NCBI GenBank assembly: GCA_003956705.1
Contig: QZCP01000249.1
Coordinates: forward strand, 50,450 to 114,449
Length of the DNA: 64,000 nt
Source: Brevipalpus yothersi
Taxonomy: Eukaryota > Arthropoda > Arachnida > Trombidiformes > Tenuipalpidae
Direction of reading: 5' to 3'
Shown: positions 40,601 through 52,472 of the stretch, one piece after another
Layout: every line of letters starts with the position of its first letter
Numbering within the stretch: the first letter of the stretch is position 1
Notes under the pieces: generated by a model
The model's input: the letters and a program-made list of their open reading frames with translations, nothing else
What the model was told of the DNA's origin: nothing
The model's database searches: none
Program-made: the position numbers and the translations under genes

Positions 40601-41391
40601 ACAAAATATACGATTGAAAAGTGTTCAATAACTCTGTTCATCCAACATCTAACCCCAGGTCTATGATCTGATGACCTCTGGAAGTGATAGTAGAAAAATG
40701 CAAGTGAAAGAATAATGGTTGGGCATCATCTCTCATTTTCTCTTTCTCTCTCTCCCTGTGTTTGACACTAGATCATCTTCTATCTTCTCTCTCTCTCCCT
40801 CTCTCTATCCTCTTGTACCTTCATCCTCTTCTCCATCTACTTTTTGGTTCCTTCTTTTTGAGAAGAAAAAACTTTGTATATCATCTCTTATTTCATTTTA
40901 TTCGCATCTCATCACATTTAATCTGAACTTTTCTCACATGCATGATGTACCCTCCATGTCAGTGTATCTCATTGCATCCAGCTCATCTCATTTTCTTTCT
41001 CTTTCTCTCTCCCACTACTACCTCCTCCTCCTCTCATGCCTGTGGGAGTCAAGCATTTGTTTGATAGCCTTTTCTCATTTTTTTTCTTTCTCTGTCTCAT
41101 CTCTACTTTTCATCCAATTCAATCTCGCCTATTTCAACTTGTACATATACACTTTCTCTTTCTCTTTCTCTCTCTCTTCTTCTTGTCATCCATCAGTTGG
41201 AGTAGTTTTTTCCATCTCTTTTCAATAGAAATAAGAGCAAGCAGTGGTAAAAGATGCAACAAACACAGTATTCTCTTCTCTCTCCTCTTCTTTTCCACAG
41301 CATCCGCATCCTTCATCCGCTTCACTAGTATTAGACATATCACCAATGGACCAGCCTCAGAACATGATATGACTGGCTTGTATTCATCTTA

Positions 41392-41395
<4 letters not shown>

Positions 41396-41435
<40 letters not shown>

Positions 41436-41615
41436 NNNNNNNNNNNNNNNNNNNNNNNNNNNNNNNNNNNNNNNNNNNNNNNNNNNNNNNNNNNNNNNNN
41501 NNNNNNNNNNNNNNNNNNNNNNNNNNNNNNNNNNNNNNNNNNNNNNNNNNNNNNNNNNNNNNNNNNNNNNNNNNNNNNNNNNNNNNNNNNNNNNNNNNNN
41601 NNNNNNNNNNNNNNN

Positions 41616-41694
<79 letters not shown>
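41396..41694. repeat. (CT)n microsatellite spanning an assembly gap
   Basis: CT for 40 bases, 180 Ns, then CT for 79 bases in the same orientation. The whole locus is probably one very long CT tract. Confidence 0.9.
41436..41615. other. assembly gap (180 N)
   Basis: A run of N between two CT arms of the same orientation. Length estimated by scaffolding; content unknown. Confidence 0.99.
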
Positions 41695-41699
<5 letters not shown>

Positions 41700-42357
41700 A
41701 AACAATTCTTTCCATCACACACAATATTGAAGTGAATTTCACCAAAATACATGATAAGATATTTAGCATTCCCCATTTTCTGCCAAAGAGAGAGAGAATA
41801 TCTTCTGGTGAATAGATTGGATTTTGTAGTCATCAAAAAGAGTGGGAGGCGAGGGAACTTATCTTCCTCTTCTTCTTTGAGGGCTAAAATGGTTTTGAAG
41901 GGCATGTTGAGAATTTTTGCACCAGGTCCATATTCTGTTTTCCCTCCGTTTTTATTCAAAAAAATCAAAATCTTTTCTTGCCTGGTCCATCATCATCACT
42001 TGTTCTATCTCTCTCTTCTCTTTTTCCTTAACACTCAAAATAACTATTATAAAGATTCAAGAACTGTTTAGCATAGTCCATGATCATGCTGTGCAAGTGA
42101 CTTGTTTGCTGGATGATTTTTTTGGGCCTCTATCTATCTATCTCTCTCTCTCTTTCTTCATTCTTATCATCGAAGCAATCAGCATGATACTTTGACTGTG
42201 CTTCAGCATCTCTCTCCAGCATCTTGTTGCCAGCATCACTTTCGAATTATGCATGCATACGAATGGGCTTTCTCACTGTGATTCGCGCTTATTTGCTGAA
42301 TTCCCATATCATAATAATAATTGACAAACCAGCAGCTCTAGGCACTTGGGGCCATCA

Positions 42358-42412
42358 ATAGTAGTGTTGTAGTAGTGGTAGTAGTTGTAGTAGTTACTGA
42401 TTGTAGTGGTGA
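42358..42412. repeat. imperfect (GTA)/(GTAGTT) repeat
   Basis: A G/T/A-rich trinucleotide-like array (GTAGTAGTGGTAGTAG and variants). Confidence 0.8.
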
Positions 42413-42986
42413 TGATAAAGAGCAAATGTGGAGATCATGCAAATAGTATTCATCATATTTTATCATTGCAATCGAGTGAATAGATCCTCATGTGTGTGTA
42501 TGCTTTTGAGAGAGGACCACTTGCTGGGAATGCAAAATTGGTGAATAAAAAAGCGAAAAAAAAGGCATCAAAATGATAGAAATCTTTAACAATGCTCGGG
42601 TTTTGTTTGAGTGTATGTTTTACCAGTGGACTAGAATGCAAATCAGTTTCTTTGGCCAACATGATAGCCAAAACCACCAAAAGAATAAGGTATAGCTATA
42701 TATCAGATATTTGTGTGTATATTTAAATATCGGTTGAGTGAGAAGGATGCTGATGAGCAATCGAATGAAAGATGAAGCTGTGAGATGATGCTCATAAGAG
42801 AGAAGATAAAATGCTGATCGAAATAAAGTAGGCATTTTACAAGATTCAAGTTAATTGCGTGAAAAAGGCTGGGCAAGATTGAGAGCGATTCGAATATACG
42901 GAAAAGTGATGAATTTTGTTCTTCTTTTTCTTATTCTCATCTCACAAAATTTCAATCATGATCTAATCATTCTTCTTTTTGCTATT

Positions 42987-42987
<1 letters not shown>

Positions 42988-43019
<32 letters not shown>
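42988..43019. repeat. (CT)16 microsatellite
   Basis: A pure 32-base run, followed by a shorter CT patch. Confidence 0.95.
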
Positions 43020-43022
<3 letters not shown>

Positions 43023-44596
43023 TCTCTCTCTCCTTCTCTTTTTTAACAAGATGAAGACTAGCTTGTATATATGATAGCAAGGTGAGCGAGGTGGTAATAA
43101 GATGGTGAGAGATGATGGCAAGCTCAAGTGATGGGAAGAGAGGAAGAGAGAGAGATGCAAATGATAATAGGTGAGGAGAAAGAACAAGGATAGAAAGAAA
43201 AGAAAGATTGGTAATAAATTTGGAAATGAAAAAGGCAAGCAGAATGAGAGTGTTAAAGAACTTACCTGTTTTTCATCTTATTTTCGAGGCCTTTTCACAA
43301 TCAAAAAGCGTGCCTAGATTCCGCATCTTTTTTCTCCTCTCCAGCATTCTTATTTTTGCTCCTTAATTTTGGAATCTCTCTCTCCCTAACTTGATCTCCA
43401 TCAATTCATTTCGAAATACATCAAGTCCAGAGATGCTTGAGATAATCATCAGAAGGGAAAATTTTTTTCGGCACTTCAATTTTATCCTTTTCTCGCCGCT
43501 CAAAATGTATTTCTTGCCATCAAGTTCATTCGTTTTCAATCTCATTTTCTCAGAGGCTCATCTTCAATTTCACCTTCTTTGCTCATCTTTTATTCTTCAT
43601 CATATTTCTCATCTTCCTCTCTCCTCTCTCCCAATTCATTTCAAAGCTTTTCTTCTTCCCAAATCCAATTGCAGAACACGCTTTAGAAAGTCTCATCACC
43701 TTGTTGTTGCAACATCTCCTCCTCCTACTTCACCACCCTCAATTCTTTTCCTCTCTCTCCTCCTCTCTTCACACTTCTTCTCTCCCGATCAACATCTAAT
43801 CTATGGTCTAAGAAATGAATCACATAAATTGTAATCAACAAGACTCATTGTTCCAGCTCATCATTGATCCAAACGAAAGTGAAACCAAAAGTAAAAGAGA
43901 ATCAAGAGATAATGTGATGCTCAGATGGTGAATCATCATGGGTTGAATTCTCATTTCTCTCTCTCCTCCAAAGTGGTGTGCAAAATTGGTGTGGATAAGC
44001 CGGCAAATTGTGAAATTATCATTAGGATTTTGTACTCATCGCCATGGGAGATAACGAGAAGATAAAAAGAGGAAGAAAGAAAGAGGATGAATACAATCAG
44101 ATGAGGAACAAAATTGAAGACAAGCGCTTATTCTCATCTACCAATTCTCATCTAATGGAAATTCAAGGCATTTTTTATCGATACGAGCTTATCAAAAGTA
44201 GGAGAGAGCCAGACAGAGGCAGAGAGAGATGCTCAATCTTGATTCGTGAGAGAGCTTAATTCTCACTGAAATCCCCAGAATATTACACGAGAGAGGCTTT
44301 CGAAATTGTTGGAATGCTGATGAGTTGTAGTTTGGGGAAAACTTTTCACATGTTTAACAATGGGTTGTCTATGTGTCCTGTGTAAGTATGTACAGATGAT
44401 TGTCATGCTTGATATTGAGGATCAAATCAAATTGCTAGAGCCCAAATGAGGGGATGCTCATCAGTAAGCATGAAGAATGATCAAAAATTTGGAGGCTGGA
44501 TAAAGATCCCGAGAGGCTGAGGAGTGAGAAAGAGAAAGTGAAGCGAGTAAAGCTTTGTGCCTACATCAAATCGCCTCCAGTTTTATTTTGCCATAG

Positions 44597-44651
44597 ATCT
44601 GGTAGAGTTGATCACCAGAATTCATGTGGAATACCAAATGAATATGTGTAT
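44597..44651 (+). CDS. candidate exon, cysteine-rich secreted domain, part 1
   Basis: This 55-base segment lies between an acceptor (TTATTTTGCCATAG) and a good donor (TAT|GTAAGC). In the frame that stays open with the next candidate exon it reads SGRVDHQNSCGIPNEYVY. The C-x3-NE spacing recalls the start of trypsin-inhibitor-like (TIL) cysteine-rich domains. The exon ends in phase 0, which matches the exon at 44925 if the acceptor GGAG at 44921 is used. A second frame is also open, so the reading is not unique. No upstream exon with a signal peptide was found. Confidence 0.28.
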
Positions 44652-44924
44652 GTAAGCGTATATATATATCAATAGCAGCATCAAATATGAATTCAGAATC
44701 ATAAGCATCGGGAGGAAGAGAGTCAAAGTATAAAGCCAATCAAACGTAAAGTTTCTAGCCAACTTTTCCCGGAGGTATTCTAACGGATTCACATGAAAAT
44801 CAGTTAAAATTCATGTCATCCGCCAAGATGATGAAAATGATGATCACAGTTGAATATTTCCAACCGATAATCAAACCCATCCGCTAAACTTCAATTCAAC
44901 TATTTTGAGCATATTTCTCTGGAG

Positions 44925-45071
44925 AATATATCTGTAGAAAATTTTTGCCTTGACCACTGTAATCATGATGCCATTGCATGTAATGGCAAGTGTGAACAAG
45001 GTTTCTCTGATGATTATGTCGGATGCCAACCCAATGATAGCAACAACAACGGAACACTATTCATGGATTGA
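44925..45071 (+). CDS. candidate terminal exon, cysteine-rich secreted domain, part 2
   Basis: A 48-codon open segment ends in TGA. It contains six evenly spaced cysteines: C-x3-C, x6, C-x3-C, x10, C, with the core NFCLDHCNHDAIACNGKCE followed by QGFSDDYVGC. A regular cysteine framework over so short a stretch is unlikely by chance in this AT-rich DNA and resembles small disulphide-bonded extracellular domains (EGF-like or TIL-like), though it fits neither exactly. It lacks the C-x-C of EGF and has fewer cysteines than TIL's ten. Two acceptors are possible: TTTCTCTGGAG before 44925, in phase with the 44597 exon, and ATCTGTAG before 44937. After the last cysteine the tail is Asn-rich. If real, it is a secreted or extracellular protein end. 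The ordinary 66-codon ORF over the same bases is in another frame and shows no pattern. Confidence 0.38.
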   Translation, partial: NISVENFCLDHCNHDAIACNGKCEQGFSDDYVGCQPNDSNNNGTLFMD

Positions 45072-46198
45072 GGAAGAGAGAGAGAGAAGTAATCATCTTC
45101 AGCTGAAGATGATGATCATGGTGATGATCATTTATTCGTTTCCATATCTTTAATCCTCTTTCTCTTTTTTGATCATTTTCATGGGTTGAGAAGAGAAGAG
45201 AAAAATAAGAGAAAAGTTTGATCAGGAAGCAAGATATACAAGAGAATATTATGGTTAGAAATGATGATGAAAAGTTGAATGAATGAATAAGATGGATATA
45301 AAACTAAGATTGAAAGATGATAAAGCACTCTTCTTATTTCTTCTTCTTCTTCCTCTTCTTCTCCCATCGATGGGAGGTGAAAGTGATGAGAAGATGATTA
45401 TGAGATGGAAAAGTAGAAACAGCAAAATCTTTTATTTTTTTTGCTCATCTTTCTCTATCAACAATTTGCCGCTGAATATCCGTGATTCGGCCTTAAAATC
45501 ATTGGTTTCTCTCTCTCTCTCTCTCTTTGTTTGCCGCCCTAACAAGCCGATGAAAAGTTTTTCGTTCATCAGCCATCGAGCAACACATTTTCACAGGCCC
45601 AAAATTTTTGCATCCTCCTGGAAGAGAGAGAGAGAGAGAGATGATAATCAGTTTCTCGTTTTAAAATCACGATCCTGTTGGAGCGTGTTAACACTCATTA
45701 GAAATGGGCTGCAGAAAAAGTGTCTTACAAATTTTCGGCAGAATGAGAGAGAAAGAGAGAGAGAGAGAGAGAAAGAAAGAAAGAAAGAGAGAGAGAGAGT
45801 ATGCAGGTTGAGGAGAGATAAACGCTCTCTCTCTCTCTATGTCTGTATTTACAGTCTGAAATTTATGAATCAAGCTCACACGATACACACACATATACAT
45901 GAATATATATATTCATGGGCCCATGATGAGTATTCAAGGGTGAGCCAAACGTGAAGGAGCAACACAAAAAATTGTTAGTTTGTGAAAAGCACCCTTCAGG
46001 CCACTTTTTCACGAGCGCACCCGTCAACTAGGAGAAGAAGAAGAAGAGAAAAAATAATATTCCTCTTGATGCTCACATCTGTCCTGGGCCAGTCTGGCCC
46101 GAGTGTTTATACTGGGAGCTAAGAATTTTTTGCTTCTAGCCGATGGATGAATGAATGGAAGGCCTGTCTGGAGATGCTCTCATGATTATCATCATTGG
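45072..46198. other. no supported gene
   Basis: A 223-codon ORF (45283-45954) reads through several GA and CT runs. Its non-repetitive middle (VCRPNKPMKSFSFISHR) is GC-richer but lacks splice support. Confidence 0.45.
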
Positions 46199-46333
46199 TT
46201 AAACTTTAATACCATCATCATCAATGGCCACATAGCCCATTCCAACGATCGATCTGATTCCAGCTATCATTTGGTCTCCGGAATTCATTCCTCCAAAAGC
46301 ACCAAGAATTCCCCTCCAATTGCCAGTGGTCAA
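46199..46333 (-). CDS. candidate minus-strand C-terminal exon, Gly-rich
   Basis: On the minus strand 44 codons run to TAA with the strongest purine-first bias I found outside the Nudix exon (about four fifths of codons). The translation is glycine-rich: GILGAFGGMNSGDQMIAG, then SIVGMGYVAIDDDGIKV at the end. The frame remains open further upstream to about 46428, where CTACCAG could act as an acceptor, but that part has weaker codon bias. The plus strand of the same bases is also open in two frames (one ends PPIASGQ), so strand assignment is not settled. Function unknown. Confidence 0.28.
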   Translation of the reverse strand: MTTGNWRGILGAFGGMNSGDQMIAGIRSIVGMGYVAIDDDGIKV

Positions 46334-48126
46334 TAGAAGTGTGTGTGCGTGTGGTACAGAGAACAAATTCAATACAGCATTCGATAATAGTGATCGAAAA
46401 TCATCATCATGCTGGTAGAATCATTCGAATGTCATCCAGATTGAAAGATCTGCTCGAAACACAATCTTGTTAGCACTTGGTTTGCTCTCTTCCTCTCTTT
46501 TGTTTACAATCGATTATACATGCAGATCACATTGAATTATTCGCTCTGATCGATTCTCTTGACTTTCATTTTCCCGCTCTCACTTTTGTGGCATCCTTTA
46601 TTTACTTTGTTTTCCCATTCACTAGCTCTCTCTCTACCACCCACTTCACCCCCCATCCCAACTTGACCGATGACCTTTGCCACCCACCGCAATAAGCTGC
46701 TTTATCATGCGATGATGAAGTGTAATCGATTTCATGGATCTTTGAAAAGAGTCAACACTCATGAAATGTGGAAAGTTCTTCCGTAGTTGGCCAAAAAACT
46801 GATTACAAAATATCATTTACAGAGTCATCAAAAGTTCGACGAGTCCCGGAAGGAAGTTCTCTCTCAATTATCAGGATATTCGCATTTTGAAATGTAATCA
46901 TAGTACACCTATATTCAGGGTCATTATCATGTGTTTCGATTGGGAGGAAGGATTTTCGCTAGATTTGGTTGATATGATATCGATGAATCAATCTTGATGA
47001 TTTTTGAACTTTTATCTTAGAAGCAAGATCGGACAAGTGAGATTTGCACAAATAGCACGATTTCAGATGCCGACTTCATTTCAAACATCCATTAGGTTAA
47101 AATTTTCAAGATTTTCGTGAGATTTACAGATCCTCAGAAACGCTTCCAATGTGAATGTTTCATCATTAAAATATTAATTCATTCTCGCTGGTCATCGAAG
47201 ATATTTTTCCAATGTTTTTGGAAGAAACAGTTTATACTTCAGATTCAAACACTTCAGATTGAAAGTACAGAAGAAATGAAAGTGAATCATACCATGTTTC
47301 GACTTCTCTTCAGTTCTAAGAGAAAAAAAACAGATTAAAATGACTTTTTAAACTAAAAGAGAATGTTTTTATAAGGTGTCAAGCTACACTCCTAGACCGC
47401 TATTCTTTGATGGTATTCGGATCATATTTAGGCCAAAATTCATCTGGAAATAGAACACATGGGGGATATGAATGATTGTTTACCTTTAAATCTTTTTGAG
47501 CCCTCGAGCTCGCGATCTGACTTAATCGAGACGAAGAAAAAAATCCATTCAATGAGAATAGATATAAAGATGACTGATTAAATATTTACCATAATTGATG
47601 TTCTTAACCTTTGAAGAATGTAATTCATTAACACTGAAACAATTTTCAACTACAATGTTTTGAAACTAATTGAAAGTGACCTGGTTGGGATTGAAAGTAT
47701 CTTGAACTCTTCAATTCAGTTTCGTGTAAGAAGATCTGGTAAATCCTCATGAAAACCTTTGGAAATTCATCTTTTCATGCTCAAATGTGTGTATTTTCTG
47801 CATTCTCTAAGATCACAATTGTGATCGGAAGAAGCTATTTTCTCGAATGAAAACCATATGGATTGAGATTCTGCTTCTTCATCTTGTACAAAATTTACTG
47901 TTCGTTGGCTATTGTTGCAGAAGAATGAATTGAAACCAATAGATCATGATGAATTATGAGGCATATTGCAAAATTTACCACTTTTATTTGCTCTCTATTC
48001 TTCCCAGTAAATACTGTGAGAGAAGGAGAAAAGTTTTTTTACGGTCAATGAAGCAGCCATAAAGATCACCAAAGACATGATGTGTAATCAAATTTTTGGT
48101 GTAGCAAAGGACCCCTTCAAATCCCT
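46334..48126. other. no supported gene
   Basis: AT-rich sequence without long microsatellites; I see no exon-like island. Confidence 0.5.
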
Positions 48127-48375
48127 TCAAATGGGAATTGTTCTAACTGGGAATGTTTGATGGGCTGCAAAAATTTTGGCCTCCAAGTGGCACCATAAGT
48201 CAAGAAAGGAGTGTATGAACAAGAGGACCAAAATTGATGAGACTACATATAATATAGTCCCATCAAGAGCATATAGAGAGCAATGAAAATTTTCCAAATA
48301 AGAAGCTGAAAGGATGCTGAGAGTGACTGAAGCGGATAAAACAGTGATACAAGACATCATTGATATTGCTCTGTC
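48127..48375 (-). CDS. candidate minus-strand exon encoding two membrane segments
   Basis: After a pyrimidine-rich acceptor on the minus strand (TTTTTTCTCCTACTATTGGACAG) the frame stays open for about 83 codons. It contains two hydrophobic stretches: one around SCITVLSASVTLSILSASYL, the other GTILYVVSSILVLLFIHSFL. The second is followed by a polar segment WCHLEAKIFAAHQ. The layout resembles part of a multi-pass receptor, for example a divergent arthropod chemoreceptor, but I cannot show any family motif. The open frame just upstream (48413-48616) is hydrophilic and could be an earlier exon of the same gene, though it ends in its own stop. A possible donor (CCCA|GTTAGA) lies near 48143. Confidence 0.25.
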   Translation of the reverse strand, partial: DRAISMMSCITVLSASVTLSILSASYLENFHCSLYALDGTILYVVSSILVLLFIHSFLDLWCHLEAKIFAAHQTFPVRTIPI

Positions 48376-48778
48376 CAATAGTAGGAGAAAAAAATGCTGT
48401 CCATTCTTGGGATCATTTATTGTACTTCATTTTGACATGGATGGCCAATAAGCTAATTGAACAGGATAGTGAATCATTTGAGTTGAGATTGGGAAATTTT
48501 TTCTTCACCACTTCTATCGTCAGCAAGTGATTTGGCTTGAAATTTTCCAACAGAATTGATTGATCTTCATGAGCCTGGAGCGTAACTGAAGAACAAGATG
48601 AAAAAGGAGCATCCAAAAAAAAGATAGAAAAGAAAAGAAAAGATTCCTTCTAGAGAAACTTTTAACTTTCTCTCTGGTTGTTTGTGAGGCGGAAAAATAA
48701 TGAAGAAAAATCTTGTTCCAATCAGTTTTATTTCGCTTTTCTTCTATTCTTCTTCCTCTTCTCTCCTATTTTTTCCCA

Positions 48779-48782
<4 letters not shown>

Positions 48783-48844
<62 letters not shown>
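48783..48844. repeat. (CT)31 microsatellite
   Basis: A pure 62-base run. Confidence 0.97.
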
Positions 48845-48850
<6 letters not shown>

Positions 48851-50852
48851 AGTTTAACACAAACAATTTTTTTCTACTATTTTTGTTTCGCCCTCTCTCA
48901 TCACTGTTCAATCTCATTCGAAACAAAGTGCTCTATTGTCTGATCATTTCAGGGAGAGAGAGAAAGATTTCATCTGAAATTCTTCTCATTTTTCGGTCAG
49001 TGAAACAAAAAACATTCGATAGAGATGGAAAAGCCTAGAGAGAGAAATGAAGTTTGCATGGATCTCAGATCTTTTATTGGATTGATGTGAGTTGGATGAA
49101 ACAATTCGAGAAATGTTCTCTGGAAGCGAAAAAATTTTGATTCACTTGGTTGAGTAAAGAATTTTGATCACTAATTTCCAGTGAAGAGCCATATTGCACA
49201 CGATACAAAGTAGAATATCATTCTCTCGAATCAGTGTATAGATGAATGATTCTAATTCAATTTTTGGAAATACTTCATGTCCGAATTGATGTTGTATGGC
49301 ACTCTCTGTTACTATTATGGGATGGCTGAGGATAGCTGTGGATCTGGAGGTGGAGTATCGAATTCAATTATGAGATTCTCCAGTATCCACATTTTATGAG
49401 TGGAATAAAATTTTTCTCTTCACAAATTTCAAATTCTTCCAATGAAGAGGCAGGAACTCACAATAGCGGATATTGGAACCGGATGGATGGATAAAATTGA
49501 AGATCAGTTGAAAAATAGAAATGCACACTCATCGACCGATGAAATCATCAGAATCATCAAAATGAATGGAATGATCATCAATCCCAATATATATGTGTAG
49601 AGGTATTCCCTAAACCATTGACCATAGGATCAACTGATCAACTGGGTACAATTTTTTTTTGCTTCTTCCTCTTCCCCTTTGAAATCTACACAATTCTGAT
49701 GATGGCCACAGAATCAGACACACACACATGGCTCCTAGAATCATTAGGAAATAGTATCTGATGGATGGAAGCATGGAATCTTTTCTACTGGTATCAATTT
49801 CATCTCTCTCTCTCCAACTATTCTTTGCTACTGATAACAATTGACAAAACTAGAGAGTTGAGGAAGATAAATTTAATGAAACTCTTTTCTTTTGTGAACA
49901 TGATATTGTGCTGGAAAAAATTGAGCCGAACAGTGAGCCACCAGTTACAGAGTTCATTAGATAAGATTTTCCACATGAAAAGATTTTGTTTCCGTTTCCG
50001 TTGAAGGGCAATACATGTAATGGGGAGGAGGAGAGGTTCTTTATCTGGATAGTTTCAATTTCAATCATTCCAGGAATTTTTTTCATGATCGCTTCCCATC
50101 AAAGCCACGATATATCACAATTAATTTGACCAATTGTGTTCAAATGTACGGACCAATATATACCTCTAAAATATGTTACATGAAACTTTTCATTGAAGGT
50201 ATGATTTGAAAGATCTTACATTTTGCCAAGACATTTTCTTCTTCTGCTCAAATCTTGATACATCATGGAATCATAATCGATGAAGAAATGTGAGAGGTCG
50301 ATTAATCATGAGGATTATCAAGTTGAAATGATGAACACGATGTAAGTGACCACCAAATCACGATGCTATTTCGGCGGCCACAATTCTCTCTTCACACAGC
50401 AAGCCGAAACTGATGCTGATTACAAATGCTTTAATCATGTACTGATTACTTTTTTGATTGAAGTGAGTGAGTAAGAGAGAGAGAGAGAAGAAAAAGCGGA
50501 TGAAATGAGATGAAGATGGAAAAGAATAAGAGAAGTGTGAGTGTATTAAGTATATGTTCTACGGAAAGAAGATGGAACAAAAAAATCTTGTGAACATGGC
50601 CATTGATTGTAACCTTCTATCCGAATCATTGGCAACCTGTTGGTGTGTATTTTCATCAATGAGTAGAGTGTGTCTTCTCTCTCTCATCCTTCCTCCCCCA
50701 TCCATTGTTACAACTGCTAGCCTATTAAGATAGTACACTAATCACTGATTTGATGCAAGAGTGTGATTCATGAGAAAACACCATTGCCGCTATGATGATC
50801 ACACACACTGTTTTATCGATTTACACGCTTCGATCCCAACCCTAATCGTGCC

Positions 50853-50854
<2 letters not shown>

Positions 50855-50896
<42 letters not shown>
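50855..50896. repeat. (CT)21 microsatellite
   Basis: A pure 42-base run. Confidence 0.97.
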
Positions 50897-50900
<4 letters not shown>

Positions 50901-51147
50901 TTCACTAGATTGGCCCATTTCAAGCGGAAGATCTTGGTGGAAGTGAGAGAGATGAGACTTTATTTGATTGAAAGGCCGCTGCGGATTGATCTGAAGCCGA
51001 TTATCTGGGAGAGAGATGCTCTCTCTTCCTATTCTGTGTTCTCTCGTCTGGAAAACTGATCTGGTTCGACAGGCCAGAATTACGTTGTCATTGCCGATAT
51101 TTGGCAATGAATCTTCATTAGATTAAAGCTTCTTTTCTCATCACTCA

Positions 51148-51218
51148 TCTTTCTTTCTTTCTCTTTCTTTCTTTCTCTTTCTTTCTTTCTCTTTCTTTCT
51201 TTCTCTTTCTTTCTCTTT
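51148..51218. repeat. 14-bp unit (TTTCTTTCTTTCTC) minisatellite
   Basis: About five regular copies of a 14-base pyrimidine unit, a higher-order period rather than a simple tetranucleotide. Confidence 0.85.
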
Positions 51219-51854
51219 ACCAAGTTTTTTGTCTCCGTTCGGCTTAATGCAAGGAGAATTTAAATTCATGTATTCAGGAAGATGGACAACTGATTGACTG
51301 GAGAACTTAATATTATCAAATATTTTCCCATCACATAAATTAATTCATCAAAATTGGAGATAAATTTACTCAAATTTGTAAGACAAGACCAAATTCACTG
51401 AATATTTTCTCTTGAAAATTTTTCTTCTTGTTCTTCTTTCCACTAAACTCACTCCATACTCATAAATAACGAACAGTAATCGCTTGGGTTTATGTTTTAT
51501 CAAACATGTGGCTTGCATCTTATGAGCTCATAAATGATGAGACTTCAGTGTTGGTTAGAAAGTGGGAAGCTGAAATGAATTCTAAAAGATATTTATACAC
51601 CCAAACAGAGAACTCAATTTTTGGTTAAATTAATGAATATTCAGTGCTAAAAGTCGAATTGGAGGCTCAAAAGGCTCTCATAAGTCAAGCAGAGAGCAGT
51701 AACATAGTGAGATGAAGAGGGCCAGCAAAAAGGAAGAAAAGTTATATATTTTTCAAGAGAAATGCTGACCTGACAAGATCACCCAATTCTTGCTGTCTAT
51801 TTGATGAATCGAAGCTCTATTTCTCATCTTTTCAGAAATAGCGATAAAGCAAAC

Positions 51855-51859
<5 letters not shown>

Positions 51860-51894
<35 letters not shown>
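51860..51894. repeat. (AG)17 microsatellite
   Basis: A pure 35-base run. Confidence 0.95.
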
Positions 51895-51898
<4 letters not shown>

Positions 51899-52472
51899 TC
51901 AAAAGAGAGAGATCCTGTGAATGAAACTAGCTGGACTTGGGTTTAGATGAGAAGAGAGAGAGAAGAAGAAGAATAAAAAGATGAAGAAGATGAAGAAGGA
52001 ATACATATCTATTCCTCTCAGTCCGCCTGTCTTGTTCGATTTGGTGGATCTTCTTTTTTTGGTGAATGATGATAGATTTGGGCATAATATACACTCATAA
52101 TTCAAGTCTGATTATGGAGAGAAACACTGTGAAAGCAATAAATATCTGGGGTGAGATATGAGTATGACGACACCTACTCGATCTTAGCATGCTTTTCAAC
52201 CAGAAGAAGAATCACTGTTGATCCAGGGTAAAAGTTATTCAATGAAAGAGTGTGAAGAAAGAAAGAAGAAAGACTGGAAAGCATATACACACACACTCAA
52301 ACTATACATACTACTAGCAGGCCACTTCCGCCGACGTCTTTTTGCGCCCAGTTTCAGAATGATCTATCGTTTGCTTTTGTTTGAGATGGTACTATTGGTG
52401 ACTGAGTGAAGATGCCCATATACACACACACTCACACAAGAATCTAATCAATTCATCAACTTCATGTTGTGA

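Larger units (their letters stand above)
30397..44596. other. long gene-poor stretch
   Basis: About 14 kb of AT-rich sequence, with GA/CT tracts and the 180-N gap. The stretch from 37.7 to 40.5 kb is unusually free of long repeats yet shows no exon-like island. ORFs at 40719-41228 and 43391-43834 are long only because the strand is pyrimidine-rich. Confidence 0.5.
48376..52472. other. no firmly supported gene
   Basis: Contains the hydrophilic minus-strand open frame at 48413-48616 that might belong with the membrane exon at 48127, three pure GA/CT tracts, and the 14-bp minisatellite. Confidence 0.45.

Noticed and set aside
40719..41228. 169-codon ORF
   Set aside because: The strand is almost entirely pyrimidine, giving Ser/Phe/Leu-only protein; no codon structure.
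41036..41968. ORFs of 194 and 259 codons crossing the N gap
   Set aside because: They are CT/GA repeat translations joined through 180 Ns of unknown sequence.
43391..43834. 147-codon ORF
   Set aside because: Pyrimidine-rich strand again, with no purine-first bias and no domain.
45283..45954. 223-codon ORF
   Set aside because: Open mainly because it crosses several GA and CT runs; no splice support and no coherent protein composition.
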